Below, piece after piece: positions 1 through 9,686 of a stretch of 36,335 bases of DNA (position 1 is its first letter; each line of letters opens with the position of its first letter). The notes under the pieces are model-generated. The model made no database searches. It worked only from the letters and a program-made list of their open reading frames with translations, and was not told where the DNA came from. Origin of the DNA: Phaeoceros laevis (lineage: Eukaryota > Anthocerotophyta > Anthocerotopsida > Notothyladales); contig JBNGIQ010009023.1 of the NCBI GenBank assembly GCA_049999765.1, positions 18,772-55,106 of the forward strand, given 5' to 3'. The translations under genes and the position numbers were made by a program.

Positions 1-586
1 AGATTTTTAACCATAGCTGGCACGTGCAGAACATCTGTTAGCTCAAGTGTATCTCCATTTGAGAACAGGAGTGGCACCTTGCCAATACCGACTATAGGTA
101 AGCCTTTGTCATCCCCAACCAGCACAACTTGTCCATGTGGCAATTTTTGATACTCGTTCGTGTGTGACAGATATTGGAGGATGCACCAGAATCTAGGTAC
201 CAAGCATGCATGAACTGTGGAGTGGACACCAAGTATACAGTGAGTATAGTGTTTGATTTCCTTTGAACCACATTAGTTTCTGGAGGAGCTGTGCGCCTTG
301 GCTCATTGGCCTTCTTTTTGCGGCACTCCGCTTCCCAGTGCCCTAGAATAAGGCACCAGTTGCAGGGGCCCTTCTTCTTAGCAGGTGCTAAACCAAGACG
401 CTTCTTATAAGTGTTTGATGAGCTCCCACTGTTTGGAGACTGCCAGGTTGGACGAGATGACTACTTCTTAGGACCTCTGTTAGCATAGAGTGCCCTGTTA
501 GATGCTTCTCCTCTGGAGGAGGGACCACCTCTTCTATCCAGCCTGGTTGACTCCTCTTCCAGGAGTGCTCCTATCAGATCTGATAA
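1..586 (-). pseudogene. copia A: gag C-terminus, zinc knuckle and start of protease
   Basis: On the minus strand this reads gag tail, then a CCHC knuckle (CNWC then GHWEAEC, about 375-320), a basic KKKANEPR stretch, and the aspartic protease active site WYLDSGAS (about 190-165). The conserved copia segment LTDVLHVPAMVKNL follows close to base 1. The protease runs in one frame up to about 165 and resumes in another, so a frameshift lies between about 150 and 170. An in-frame stop sits after GPKK near 470. The order matches copia gag-pol. Integrase, RT and RNase H would continue off the left edge. Confidence 0.8.
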
Positions 587-1570
587 CTATACTGCTGGTT
601 GTTGCCCTTGCGGTGTTGCAGCAGCTATGTTTCTGAGTTGGGTACAGTGATTGCTCACAAACGTGTGATACAAGTCAGGCAATGACAGTAACAAGGCTAC
701 TGCTGCCTGGTGTTCAGTGGTAGTGGTACCACTCGAGGTAAGCTTCGATCTAAGCATTCGAAACTTGATTACATGTTGCTCAACGGAATCACCTTCCTTC
801 ATCTTGTAATTGTAAAAGGACCTGGTAGCTGTTACCAAGGAAGAAGAGTTTGTAACTCTGTATATCTGAGACAGGTTGTCCTATATATCCTTTGTAGTAG
901 CTGCATCTTGCGTATGATGCATCATTGAGCCATCAAGGGTTGCTTGAATAACGCCAAGTGCTCGCAGATCCAGCTTATCCCATAGGTCCTTGATATTCTG
1001 AGAAGCATTCTGTGCAGGTTTGGGCATCGTACCCGTGATAACACCCCAGAGATCATGCTCCTTTAGTATGATTTGGACACGCAATGCCCAAATATCAAAC
1101 TGTGATCCATTGAATCTATCCTTCTCCTTAAAATCTATCTTAAGGTTTTTCACTGTTGTATTATGTACAGTTTGTGGAGTTGCCATTGAGTGAATGACTT
1201 GTGCAGCTAAGTTGGTCCTTGTTGTGTGTGAAAGGAGCGCAGCTCTAGCTATGTTTGTGGAATTACTGGACGACGCAGGCTGTTGTCTATTGCGGATCCT
1301 TCTAGATGGATTCTGAGAACTTGGATGCGTGCTAATATTTAAAGACAGTGGGTCTATTTGATATCCAGGAGGTAGAATGGCTTCAGAATCATCTACAACT
1401 GCCCCAAGACTGGAAGAGACATCTGTTGGCTCTTCATCTTCTGGAGACGCCTCTTGATTGGCTGAATTCTGAGCAGTTGACCTGGTATTTATGCGTCTAC
1501 CACTGTTGGATGGTGGAGTTGGATTACCACGAGGGTTTCTACCACCACCCCTATGTGACATCCACACCAC
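587..1570 (-). pseudogene. copia A gag (capsid region)
   Basis: Two minus-strand open stretches (1570-881 and 838-587) in different frames together give a copia gag. The first has a Pro/Ser/Asn-rich N-terminal segment, then the gag signature KIDFKEKDRFNGSQFDIW and a GVITG.M segment. The second gives SFYNYKMKEGDSVEQHV followed by LLLSLPDLY, the usual UBN2/retrotrans_gag pattern. The break between them (about 840-880) is a frameshift or small indel. The likely initiator is the Met of MATPQ just before the signature, as in element B (MADDD). An in-frame TAG at the downstream end (about 587) interrupts the link to the zinc knuckle. Confidence 0.75.
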
Positions 1571-1573
1571 TGA

Positions 1574-2200
1574 CTAGAAATCCTGTGGGACATCAGATGT
1601 TTTATTCCCCTCTGGCAAACTAAGCATGTCCTTCATTGCATTGACCTGCCTTATCAATTCAATGCCTTTCTCGGCTTGTACAGCAGGTTTGCTAATAGAA
1701 ATGGACAAGAATGCAAGCTGTTGCGACAGCAAGGTAATGCTTCTGCTGTTGTCCTTCAATTTTTCAGCAAGATCAGCAAAATGTCGTCTATTGGTTTCGG
1801 CTTGACACGTTATGAGATTGTGTACCTCTGCTAGGAGGTGATCTTTAGTACTTGACACGTCTAGACTCCTTGTGCATCTATCACAAAGTGGTCTGGTTAC
1901 CAATTGGCTACCATGTTGTGCTGAATTCGCGTGCAAGTACTCAAGTTCCCTCCTAGTTTGTGTTTGCAAGTTTGTGAGGTAGTCAGGATTGACACTAATC
2001 CCGTGCCTATGTGCCTGACACCTAGCAAATGCAAAGGACGACTGCCGATTCCTGAAACTTGCGGAGGACACAGTGGGATGTACAGTTTGCGACAAGAATT
2101 GGTTTAAATTTTGATTCTGTGAATGTGCGGACCTGCTATTGTGTGCAGCAAAGTGATCTACATTCAGGTTTGATCTTCGCTGCCCTCTTGCTCTCGGCAT
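1574..2200 (-). CDS. copia A leader ORF upstream of gag (208 aa)
   Basis: ATG-started ORF beginning MPRARGQRRSNLNVDHF, between the primer-binding site and gag. It is Ser/Asn/Gln-rich with a helical, Leu-rich C-terminal third (LLAEVHNL, LAEKLKDNSRS) that could form a coiled coil. I recognise no domain. Its TAG stop is in the same frame as the downstream gag ORF (next sense codons start at 1573), so leader ORF and gag may once have been one longer gag. Element B has a weaker counterpart at about 3831-4118, also with helical Leu-rich sequence. Function unknown; an N-terminal gag extension is the simplest reading. Confidence 0.5.
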   Translation of the reverse strand: MPRARGQRRSNLNVDHFAAHNSRSAHSQNQNLNQFLSQTVHPTVSSASFRNRQSSFAFARCQAHRHGISVNPDYLTNLQTQTRRELEYLHANSAQHGSQLVTRPLCDRCTRSLDVSSTKDHLLAEVHNLITCQAETNRRHFADLAEKLKDNSRSITLLSQQLAFLSISISKPAVQAEKGIELIRQVNAMKDMLSLPEGNKTSDVPQDF

Positions 2201-2386
2201 GATTACTTTCTAGGAGAGGTAGTGCTATACAGTTTCTGCTAGAAATTTATCAGCCATGCTTCCAAATCTAACCAGCGCCAATTAGAGTGCAGACACAAGA
2301 CTTCGAAAGTGATCGAACTCAAGATTCTTGATGCAATCTGCGCTCTGACAAATTGGACAGTGATTAGCAGGCATGGCGGTATCCAT

Positions 2387-2398
2387 GCTCTGATACCA
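2387..2398 (-). promoter_or_regulatory. primer-binding site of copia A (tRNA-iMet)
   Basis: The minus strand reads TGGTATCAGAGC, complementary to the 3' end of plant initiator methionine tRNA and the standard copia priming site. It lies directly inside the LTR. Confidence 0.92.
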
Positions 2399-2673
2399 TA
2401 GAGGATTTCAGGAGGATCGAGAGAGAGCGAGAGTAGGAAATTGTAGAAGTGAATTGAATTGGCGCGTGTGTGCCTAGAAGACACATGTCAGGCGGTGTGC
2501 CTGTTCACCGTGAACGGACACAACGGTTATGTATAGTTGCGCCTGTATGAAACGTTACCACGTTTCGTACCTTGATAATTTTCTAATAACTTAAATAACC
2601 TATTGACTATTTATATGGCTATTTAAAAAGACTTTAATTAATTACTTGAACTTAAATGCCTTTTTTTTCCCTA
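2399..2673 (-). repeat. LTR of copia A (5' LTR, minus strand)
   Basis: About 275 bp from the primer-binding site to the point where PPR similarity resumes. On the minus strand it starts TAGGG and ends CCTCTA, giving short inverted ends rather than TG...CA. A TATA box (TATAAATA) lies on the minus strand at 2608-2615. Boundaries are inferred from the primer site and the PPR junction, because the second LTR is outside the window. Confidence 0.6.
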
Positions 2674-2806
2674 GTATGCACAGCAAGGACTCGGCCAAGA
2701 GGTGCTTGTTGTGTATGGACCAATGGAGGAGGCGAGCCTCATTTTGGCTAACCATGCTACTTTTATTTGCCTTCTAAAGGCGTGTGCAAGCACTGGTGCC
2801 TTGCAG
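2674..2806 (+). pseudogene. PPR pseudogene, segment left of copia B
   Basis: Translates as a plant PPR fragment: YAQQGLGQE, a VVYGPMEEA segment, then ICLLKACASTGALQ. It stops exactly at the TGCAG that flanks copia B. Reading continues after the element at 9951 with KGRELHSKIVKRGLL, so one PPR tract was cut by the insertion. The left side abuts the LTR of element A with no PPR sequence beyond it in the window. PPR proteins are organellar RNA-binding proteins, but this tract is a relic. Confidence 0.85.
2802..2806. repeat. target site duplication of copia B, left copy
   Basis: TGCAG, repeated at 9951-9955 directly after the 3' LTR. Removing the element and one copy joins the PPR reading frame (GALQ to KGR). 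Confidence 0.92.
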
Positions 2807-3069
2807 TATTGGCGAAGTTAGGTTTAGGGCACGGTTCGCTATACACACATATATATAAGTACATGCCGCAACTTGTAGTGAGTTTCTTAACTTATGTAGT
2901 CTAAGTATAGTTGGACGGTTACGACGGTTATCTGTCCTGTGAACTAGAAGGTCGTATGTGCGACCATAATCAAAACAACTCACGCGACACCTTTGCGTCG
3001 GTGCACACAAATTTGCATAGCATCCACATGTTCTCCACTGTGTCTGATTGTTCTACGCTCGTTTAAACA
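2807..3069 (+). repeat. 5' LTR of copia B
   Basis: 263 bp, starting TATTGGCGAAG and ending TTTAAACA. It matches 9687-9950 with about a dozen substitutions and one 1-base indel by eye, roughly 95% identity. It has a TATATAA box at 2852-2858. The start is TA rather than TG in both copies, so this is the family's terminus or a shared change. Confidence 0.95.
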
Positions 3070-3081
3070 TGGTATCAGAGC
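3070..3081 (+). promoter_or_regulatory. primer-binding site of copia B (tRNA-iMet)
   Basis: TGGTATCAGAGC directly after the 5' LTR, complementary to the 3' end of initiator Met tRNA. Confidence 0.95.
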
Positions 3082-4117
3082 ATTTCTAATGGCTACTAGT
3101 CCAGGATGGATGCAGCAACTGGGATTGGGTGCCGTGCCTATCTTATATTGCTGATGCGTCCAGATCTGGCCTGTATCCTTGCACACCATCACGCACAAGA
3201 GGATCCATCAGTATGGGAGAAGTTGCACGCATTCTTGCTGTGTCAGGAAGCCAATAGTGATAGGCGAGTGCGTACCTTTTCCATGAGGAGGAGAATCCGC
3301 TGGCGTGGCGGTGTAGCTCTCGATCTTGACCTGCGCAGCAACTTGGCGGAGTAGGCGTCAGTTCTCTACCTCAAATCAAAGTTGCAGCAGCAAGAATGGG
3401 CGGGATACCTGTTGGATGGAGGCGCCTTGCCTTGACGTGATCAAATATGGACTCGCGCCGGTACGTGTCTGCTCGACAAAGCTGAGGAGGTCGTGGAGCG
3501 CGCAGTGGTCGACAATATATCTGCAGACAAGGACGGTCTTATCCTTCTCGTGAATCTCCATAACTTCGATCACCGCGTGTGTCCCCCTTCCAGGCATTTC
3601 CAGAGCAACAGGACAGGTGCGTACCTGATCAGCGTCGTGGTAGGAGGAGTCGCCATTAGAGGAATACCCGAAGAAACAACTTGCCTGCTAGCGAGGAAGA
3701 GGTCTGGTTACCGGCGCGTGGAGCGGCGCGCCAGTTTTTGAGAGAAGACGTGCGCCATTTGAGAGAACAAGTTCAGTCATTGACAAGCCTGCACTTGGAC
3801 TCACATGCCCAGCAAGTAAGGAAGGCCTAACAGCTCCTAAGTGTGGTGGACAAATTAAACTTGCAAATAGACCATCTGAACACACAAGTCGATACACTAA
3901 ATCACAGACTATCTTCTCTTGATGTTTTGAGAATTGTTCAGGTGCTTGCTAGTGGTCTCCAAGAGCGTTCCGATAGAGTGTCCAAACAGCAGTCCAGTCC
4001 GGCTAAAGACTTGTCAATTCCTGAAGTAGGGACTGCATCTGTGGACATGTGTAGTGCTCTTGGAAGACTTTTTCACGACAATGTGCTTGCTGAGATGCAA
4101 GAACAATCGTTCTGTTA
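3082..4117 (+). other. copia B leader with remnant upstream ORF
   Basis: About 1 kb between primer site and gag. The first 750 bp hold only short ORFs with no recognisable similarity. From 3831 to 4118 an open frame without an early ATG encodes a helical, Leu-rich stretch (LNLQIDHLNTQVDTLNHRL) that looks like a coiled coil. It ends in TAA overlapping the next ATG (TAATG at 4116-4120). Its position matches the 208-aa leader ORF of element A. It is probably a decayed N-terminal extension of gag. Confidence 0.5.
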
Positions 4118-5305
4118 ATGCAACACTTTGAAGACGATCCTGAGGAGGGCTGGAATCAGGCTCTGGAGGAGGACTTTCTTTGTACCTTAGCTCACACCTT
4201 TTGGTGGGAAGAAGACGTGATGGCGGACGATGATGAAGCCCCAAGACCTCCAGCTCCAATGCCGTCTATCAAGATTGATTTCAAAGAGAAGGACAGGTTG
4301 ACCAGCGGTGTCAACTACGATGTGTGGGTTATGCACGCTAGAGGGTTTCTCAAGGAAGCAGGCCTCTGGGGGCATGCCAGTGGAGCTATCCGACGACCTG
4401 CAGTTGATGCAGCAAGAGTTAGAGCTCTAACATGGGTGGATGAGCAGGCTCACAAGGACTGGGATGCAATGGATGAAAAGGCACAAAGCATAATTAGAAG
4501 TGGACTTACCCAGCAGATGGCTCTTCGTGTTTCTCATGCAACCACGTCCTTCGAGATGTGGAAGTATTTGTCCATGGTGTACCAGGCCAAAGATACGATG
4601 TCAAGGATGGATGCCATGGAGAAGTTCCATGCCCTCAAAATGGAGGGAAAGGCCATAGACCAATATCTCTCAAGCTTCCGCGCTGCAAGGTTGAAGTTTG
4701 AGCAAGCGGGTGCATCAGTAAATGAACAAGATGTCTGTGTTCGGTTTCTTGCATCTTTACCTCCCAGCTATGCCAGCTTTTTTACTAGCCAGAATGCAGT
4801 TCTCCGTATGGCGAAGCAGTTGGCCACAATCATTGGAATCGACGAGGCACAGATCCCTGCGTTGGATTTCAACGAGTTAGTAGGTGCATTGCTGCAGGAG
4901 AAAATAAGTAGGCGTACAGCAAAGTCCCAACCTTTGAGGAATCAAGCACTGTATGCTGCTAAGCAGAAGGGACCAAGGAAGCCGTTTTCCAAGCCCTTCA
5001 ACAAGTTCACTAAGAACAATGCTGGTCCAAGCAAGAAGAGGACTGGAAACTGTAATAGGTGTGGACTCCCGAACCACTGGGAGAGAGACTGTCGTAAGAA
5101 AAAGAACAATGAGCCACGAAGGGTACCCTTGCCTGAGGCACATAGCGTTGCCAAGAAGGAGCGGACTACACCTTTAGTGCTGCTTGTTCAAGCTTCGAAG
5201 TTTTCCCCACAGCCAGATGCTGCAGTTGTTCCAATTTCGAAGGAGAGTCCAGCCAAGAAGGCCTGCACACATCACCATGTCCTCATAGTGTTTAACAACA
5301 TCTGA
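4118..5305 (+). CDS. copia B gag polyprotein (395 aa ORF)
   Basis: Capsid and nucleocapsid protein that packages element RNA in virus-like particles. The likely start is the Met of MADDDEAP (base 4220, residue 35), just before the signature KIDFKEKDRLTSGVNYDVW. The UBN2/retrotrans_gag core spans about residues 50-260 and includes YLSSFRAARLKF and RFLASLPPSY. A Lys-rich linker leads to a CCHC zinc knuckle (CNRC then NHWERDC, about residues 315-328) and a basic KKKNNEPRR tail. The ORF is intact and ends with TGA at 5303-5305. The protease follows in another frame after a 14-base overlap. Confidence 0.9.
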   Translation: MQHFEDDPEEGWNQALEEDFLCTLAHTFWWEEDVMADDDEAPRPPAPMPSIKIDFKEKDRLTSGVNYDVWVMHARGFLKEAGLWGHASGAIRRPAVDAARVRALTWVDEQAHKDWDAMDEKAQSIIRSGLTQQMALRVSHATTSFEMWKYLSMVYQAKDTMSRMDAMEKFHALKMEGKAIDQYLSSFRAARLKFEQAGASVNEQDVCVRFLASLPPSYASFFTSQNAVLRMAKQLATIIGIDEAQIPALDFNELVGALLQEKISRRTAKSQPLRNQALYAAKQKGPRKPFSKPFNKFTKNNAGPSKKRTGNCNRCGLPNHWERDCRKKKNNEPRRVPLPEAHSVAKKERTTPLVLLVQASKFSPQPDAAVVPISKESPAKKACTHHHVLIVFNNI

Positions 5306-6962
5306 GTCTAGCATAGGGCATTGGTTTGTAGATTCAGGGGCTACGGCTAATATTTGTAGTGATAGGACAGCATTCTCTCATTACACTCTTCACACAAGTC
5401 CTCAGAGTGTCCTACTAGGGGACAATAGTCAGTTGACCATTAAAGGGGTACGCACAGTCTTACTTCACCTTAAGAATGGGTCGACACTTTCACTTGAGGA
5501 TGTACTCCATGTTCCTGCGATTATAAAGAATTTGTTGTCAGTTTCACAACTTGCACAAAACAAGGACATGGAAGTTAGCTTTTGGCTGTCCACATGCACC
5601 ATTAAGCAGTGGGGAAGGGTGATTGCTTTAGGCACATTGTCACACGATTTGTTCTTGTTGAATGTGTCTAGCATTCCAGCCCCGTCAGCCCAGGTTGCAG
5701 GCCTGCATCCATCTGTGTCAACATCTGATGTTACGAAGGTGTACCACATGCGACTCGGACACCCCAATCCGGGGAAGCTCCAGGATATGGCCAAGGCCGA
5801 GATCTATAGTGACGGGCTGCCCAGCCAGCTGATGCCCCTTCCCTTTTGTGAAGCCTGCGTGTTTGGCAAGCATCACGTTACAGCATACCCCAAAGGGGGA
5901 GGAACGAGAGCAACCGAAGTGCTAGGTTTGGTGCATGCTGACCTGTGTGGACCCGTCTCCGTTGACTCTTGGGGAGGAGGCAAATACTTTCTCACGTTTA
6001 TTAATGACTACAGTCGCTACTCCTATGTTTACATTCTGAAGTACAAAAGCGACTCTTTCCAGTCATTCAAGGAGTATAAGGCTATGGTAGAGCGTCAAAC
6101 CGGCAAGAAGTTGCAGTGCTTACGCACGGATAATGGAGGCGAGTTTGATAGTGATGCCTTCAATGCCCATTGTGCCTCCCTGGGTATTACAAGACAGTTT
6201 ACTGTCCCATACAGCTCTGCACAAAACGGAGTGGCAGAGAGGAGAAACAGATCAGCTCAGAATATCACGTGTTCACTGCTGAAGCAAGCTGGTTTATCTT
6301 TTAAGTATTGGGGGGAGGCTGTCTTTACAGCGAATTACCTTTACGACAGGCTACCATGCAAGGCGGTTGAGGGTAAAACACCATATGAACTTTGGTGTGG
6401 ACGCAAGCCTTCTATCCAACATCTTCGCACCTTCGGGTCTGTAGCTTATGCCCACACACCAAAAGAAAAAAGGGAGCACAATAAGCTATCAGATCGTGCT
6501 TTGAAGTTGATATTTGTTGGGTACACAGAAGGAGTGAAAGCATACAAGCTTTTCGACCCCAAGTCAAGGCAAGTGCATTATGCACGGAGTGTGGTCTTTA
6601 ACGAAGCACTGCTACTTACCCCACATGCTGGAAAGACTTTGCCGATTCATGATGAGGAGGGTGCAGTAGATGAAGCCACTAGTGTTCTCACGCCGTCTAA
6701 TCAGGGGGAGCCATCCAGTGTGGATGCTGAGACTGCCTCGCATGATCAGCAATCGAGTCTCGAGGATGATGTTGAGCCGACTTACTTCGACCAGTCCATT
6801 AACAGTATTCCACAGCTGGAAGAAGAACCCGGCTTTGTATTAGATACATTCGATGATAGTGGAGTGGACACTATCGACCAAAGTGAAAGCCTACCCAGCA
6901 GCACTGCCAGTGCAGAGGAAGTTATATTACAACCTGGACCAGCAATGGAAGTTCCAGCATAG
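5289..6962 (+). CDS. copia B protease and integrase part of pol
   Basis: Open from 5289 in the frame +1 relative to gag. Aspartic protease: WFVDSGATANIC, with the catalytic Asp at 5331. The copia segment LEDVLHVPAIIKNLLSVSQL follows. The GAG-pre-integrase zinc-binding region has HMRLGH and CEACVFGKHH. Integrase core: D at 5940 (HADLCGP), D at 6129 (RTDNGGEF) and E at 6237 (GVAERRN); the last two are 35 residues apart, the canonical DD35E. The C-terminal part has FVGYTEGVKAYKLFDP. An in-frame TAG at 6960-6962 ends it; the same frame carries on into the linker and RT. No ATG is expected, since this would be made as a gag-pol fusion. Confidence 0.92.
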   Translation, partial: CLTTSESSIGHWFVDSGATANICSDRTAFSHYTLHTSPQSVLLGDNSQLTIKGVRTVLLHLKNGSTLSLEDVLHVPAIIKNLLSVSQLAQNKDMEVSFWLSTCTIKQWGRVIALGTLSHDLFLLNVSSIPAPSAQVAGLHPSVSTSDVTKVYHMRLGHPNPGKLQDMAKAEIYSDGLPSQLMPLPFCEACVFGKHHVTAYPKGGGTRATEVLGLVHADLCGPVSVDSWGGGKYFLTFINDYSRYSYVYILKYKSDSFQSFKEYKAMVERQTGKKLQCLRTDNGGEFDSDAFNAHCASLGITRQFTVPYSSAQNGVAERRNRSAQNITCSLLKQAGLSFKYWGEAVFTANYLYDRLPCKAVEGKTPYELWCGRKPSIQHLRTFGSVAYAHTPKEKREHNKLSDRALKLIFVGYTEGVKAYKLFDPKSRQVHYARSVVFNEALLLTPHAGKTLPIHDEEGAVDEATSVLTPSNQGEPSSVDAETASHDQQSSLEDDVEPTYFDQSINSIPQLEEEPGFVLDTFDDSGVDTIDQSESLPSSTASAEEVILQPGPAMEVPA

Positions 6963-7392
6963 ACCGTGGAAGCATTATCTAGATATCCACCAAGGACGCG
7001 TAAGGCGCCTCTTACCTTCAGCCCGAGTAAATGGACAAGTGGTGCCAGTCACACAGACTTTCATAATGGAGATGTTGCTAGCTCGAGTTTGAATGCTGCT
7101 CCAGTGGGGGACACGAGTGAGGTTGAGGACGCTGATTCAAATGTGGTCACTATGCTGGCCATGTTGTCGTCGAGTGTGCCAGTAGGCATGGATGTAAGCT
7201 TGACACCTGTGCAGGCACAAGCCTTGGCAGCAGCATTAGTGGACACATCAGAACCTGCGAGTATGCAGAAGGCATACTCAGGACAAGAAAGCAAACAGTG
7301 GAAGATCGCTGTACAGGATGAATACGATTCCTTGATCAAGAATGAGACATGGTCTCTTCAGCCATTGCCACCTGGAAGAAAAGCAATATCAT
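6963..7392 (+). pseudogene. copia B pol: linker and N-terminal RT, cut by solo LTR
   Basis: Continuation of pol after the TAG at 6960. A variable acidic linker is followed by the conserved RT N-terminus: QWKIAVQDEYDSLIKNETW, then LPPGRKAIS. The frame stops at the insertion point (target duplication ATCAT, 7388-7392). The next conserved residues (CKWVSKKK) appear at 7648, immediately after the second ATCAT. Confidence 0.85.
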
Positions 7393-7642
7393 TGGTCCGG
7401 CATACGGAAACAACTCCAACACATCCCATTGCCATTTCCTCATGCCATACACATCTCAGGACAAAACCCTCGTCCTCACATGACCACAGATTAGCTCCCC
7501 GCTAACTCACCATCAGTTAATTAACCATAATTAATTAACGAACGGCATGTCAACCGTTATTGCAAACGGGTTAGCCGTTTATTAAACGAAAACAATGAAA
7601 AAAACATTCCAGTGTTATTAAACCAACAAGTGGGTCACCACA
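7393..7642. repeat. solo LTR nested in copia B reverse transcriptase
   Basis: A 250-bp stretch starting TGGTCC and ending CACCACA (TG...CA), flanked by the direct repeat ATCAT (7388-7392 and 7643-7647). Excising it with one repeat restores GRKAIS-CKWV of RT. It is AT-rich in the middle, with no ORF and no similarity to the LTRs of A or B. Size, ends and 5-bp duplication fit a solo LTR left by recombination between the LTRs of a younger element. Orientation is undetermined. Confidence 0.8.
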
Positions 7643-7647
7643 ATCAT

Positions 7648-9090
7648 GCAAATGGGTGTCTAAAAAGAAGTATACACCTGAAGGTCAGATTGAAAAATTC
7701 AAGGCAAGGCTCGTGGTGCGTGGCTTCTCTCAGCGTCCTGGTGAGGACTACTTTGAGACCTTCGCAGTAGTAAAATTCCCGACCCTGAGGCTGGTACTTG
7801 CTGTGGCTGCGCATTGCAATTTAGATCTTCATCAGATGGACGTTCACACAACATTCTTGCACGGTGTTCTCAAAGAAGAAATCTATATGCACTAGCCCCA
7901 GGGCTACGAGGAGAAAGGGAAGGAGCACCTAGTCTGCAAATTGAACAAGACCCTGTACAGGTTAAAGCAAAGCCCGCGTGCATGGCACACTATGCATGCT
8001 AGATACTTTTCTTACAAAGTGTGGATTTACAAAAGCAAGTTCAGATACCAATTTATACGTGCTCAGAAGGAAAGAGTCTTATCTCCTGATGTTGGTGTAT
8101 GTCGACGACTTGATCCTAGCTGCCAGCACAGGGCCTTCGAGTTTGCTTGAAGTGGTGAAGAACTTGTTAAAATCAGAATTTGACATGAGTGATCTCGGAG
8201 ACCTGAAGTGGTGCTTGGGTGTGGAAATTATTCGTGACAGATGTAGGAGAACCATAACCCTTACACAGAAGAAGTATGTGAAGGACAGCCTTGATAAGTT
8301 TCACCTCACAGAGGCACATGGTGCTGCCACACCACTTGCAGCAGAGGTTAGACTCACAAAGGAGCAAGCAGCTGAAATTGAGATTGAACTTGCAGAAATG
8401 CATGCCGTCCCATATAAGCAAGCCATTGGTACCTTGATCTACCTGACATGTCTCACTAGGGCAGACATTGCATTTGCCGTGCATCTAGTTTCACAATTCC
8501 TTGCAAATTATGGGAGGGAGCATTGGACGCAGGTAAAAAGAATCCTACGGTACCTGAAGGCTATACAAGGATACTGCATCACCTACAGAGCGTCCGATAG
8601 CAAAATCCTGTCCCTAGAGGGCTACTGTGACAGTGACTGGGTGGCAGACCCAGATACACGCAGGTTAGTAGCAGCATACGTCTTTATGCTAGCAGGAGGA
8701 CCAGTATCGTGGTCATGCAAGAAGAATGCAACAGTTTGCCTCTCTAGTACCGAGGCCGAGTATAAGGCATTAACAGTAGCTGCAAAGGAAGCAATGTGGG
8801 ACAGGAGGTGCTTATCTGATGTTGGCCAAGCGCAAGAAGCTCCTACAACTCTGCACTGTGATAACCAGGGCGCCATCGCCCTTGCAAATAACCGGGTATT
8901 CCATTCACGAACTAAACATATTGAGGTGCATCATCACTTCATTCGTGATGTGGTGGAGCGCCAAGAAATCCAGCTTAGGTACATCAATACAGCAGAAAAC
9001 CCAGCGGATGTGTTGACCAAGGCACTCTCGGCGGAAACGCATTTGAAGCATTGCCGCAGCCTGGGAATAGTCCCTGAAGACCAAGTGTAG
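7648..9090 (+). pseudogene. copia B reverse transcriptase and RNase H
   Basis: RT resumes with CKWVSKKK and [22 protein letters not shown], then [11 protein letters not shown] (first catalytic Asp). A nonsense TAG at 7893 replaces the Gln usually found in M.QPQGY. After LYRLKQSPRAW a frameshift at about 7985-8015 moves the reading to the frame that carries YVDD (8098-8109), the RT active site. RNase H shows CDSDW, SSTEAEY and HCDNQGA, supplying the D, E and D residues, then the copia C-terminus KHIEVHHHFIRD and NPADVLTKAL. Stop at 9088-9090. At least two lesions plus the nested LTR disable this region. Confidence 0.92.
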
Positions 9091-9677
9091 TGTGTTAGAA
9101 CCTAGGAAGCTGTGCCAGATTTGCATGCAATAGAAGTTAGGATCAGAACATACCTGCTCACTGAACTTCGTGCTGCAAGTCTGGCACTGCGAAGCCACAA
9201 ACCACATGCACCAGTCAGGCATGCAGCTAACCAAGACCTGTGCAGGTGAGAGAAGAAGTGGGTACCATAGTGTGCAGCTATGCGCAGCGGCGAGTCACTG
9301 GACACAGAATGTTGGATCATCCGAAGGCCAGTGCGCCAGCAGACATAGCTGCACGGAGACCAGTTCTCGGCGGTGCAGGTGACGGTAGTTCCCAGCCGAT
9401 TTCTGTGTGGTAGCAACCTCCGGTTGTCAAGTGGAAGATGTTGACAATCAGCAAAGGATAGCTGACTGTCTACCCATGCGGCGGCGGCGGCGGCTGTCTC
9501 CCACAGGCGCTGCGGCGCAAAGTCCCTATCTACCTCGAGCCTGGCGATGGTGAGTTCCACAACTCTGAGCAATCTTCCAAGCTTTAGGTGGGCATAAGCC
9601 AGAGCGCTGGCAAGAGGGCGGAGCACCGCAATGGCCAAGTCACGAACATGGCGGCAGAAATGAGCCGGTTGCAGTCT
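9091..9677 (+). other. copia B 3' non-coding region
   Basis: About 590 bp between the pol stop and the polypurine tract. It has a short GCG run at 9478-9492 and no sense-strand ORF of note. A long antisense frame crosses it, but it has no ATG near its start. Confidence 0.6.
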
Positions 9678-9686
9678 AAGTGGGGG
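9678..9686 (+). promoter_or_regulatory. polypurine tract of copia B
   Basis: AAGTGGGGG directly before the 3' LTR, the usual place for plus-strand priming. It confirms TATTGG as the LTR start. Confidence 0.8.

Larger units (their letters stand above)
1..2673 (-). mobile_element. Ty1/copia retrotransposon A, 5' part, degraded
   Basis: Read on the minus strand, this is the upstream end of a copia element: LTR (about 2673 to 2399), initiator-Met primer-binding site (2398-2387), leader ORF, gag, CCHC zinc knuckle and start of the aspartic protease. The rest of pol and the distal LTR would lie left of base 1. At least three in-frame stops (TAG near 1574, TAG near 587, one near 470) and two frame changes (about 840-880 and about 150-170) show a dead copy. 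The gag motif KIDFKEKDR is shared with element B, so the two are relatives, but their LTRs are not the same sequence. The LTR abuts PPR coding sequence at 2673/2674. Confidence 0.85.

Noticed and set aside
8173-8484. 103-codon minus-strand ORF, and similar minus-strand ORFs across 5465-9090
   Set aside because: Shadows of the copia pol coding frame.
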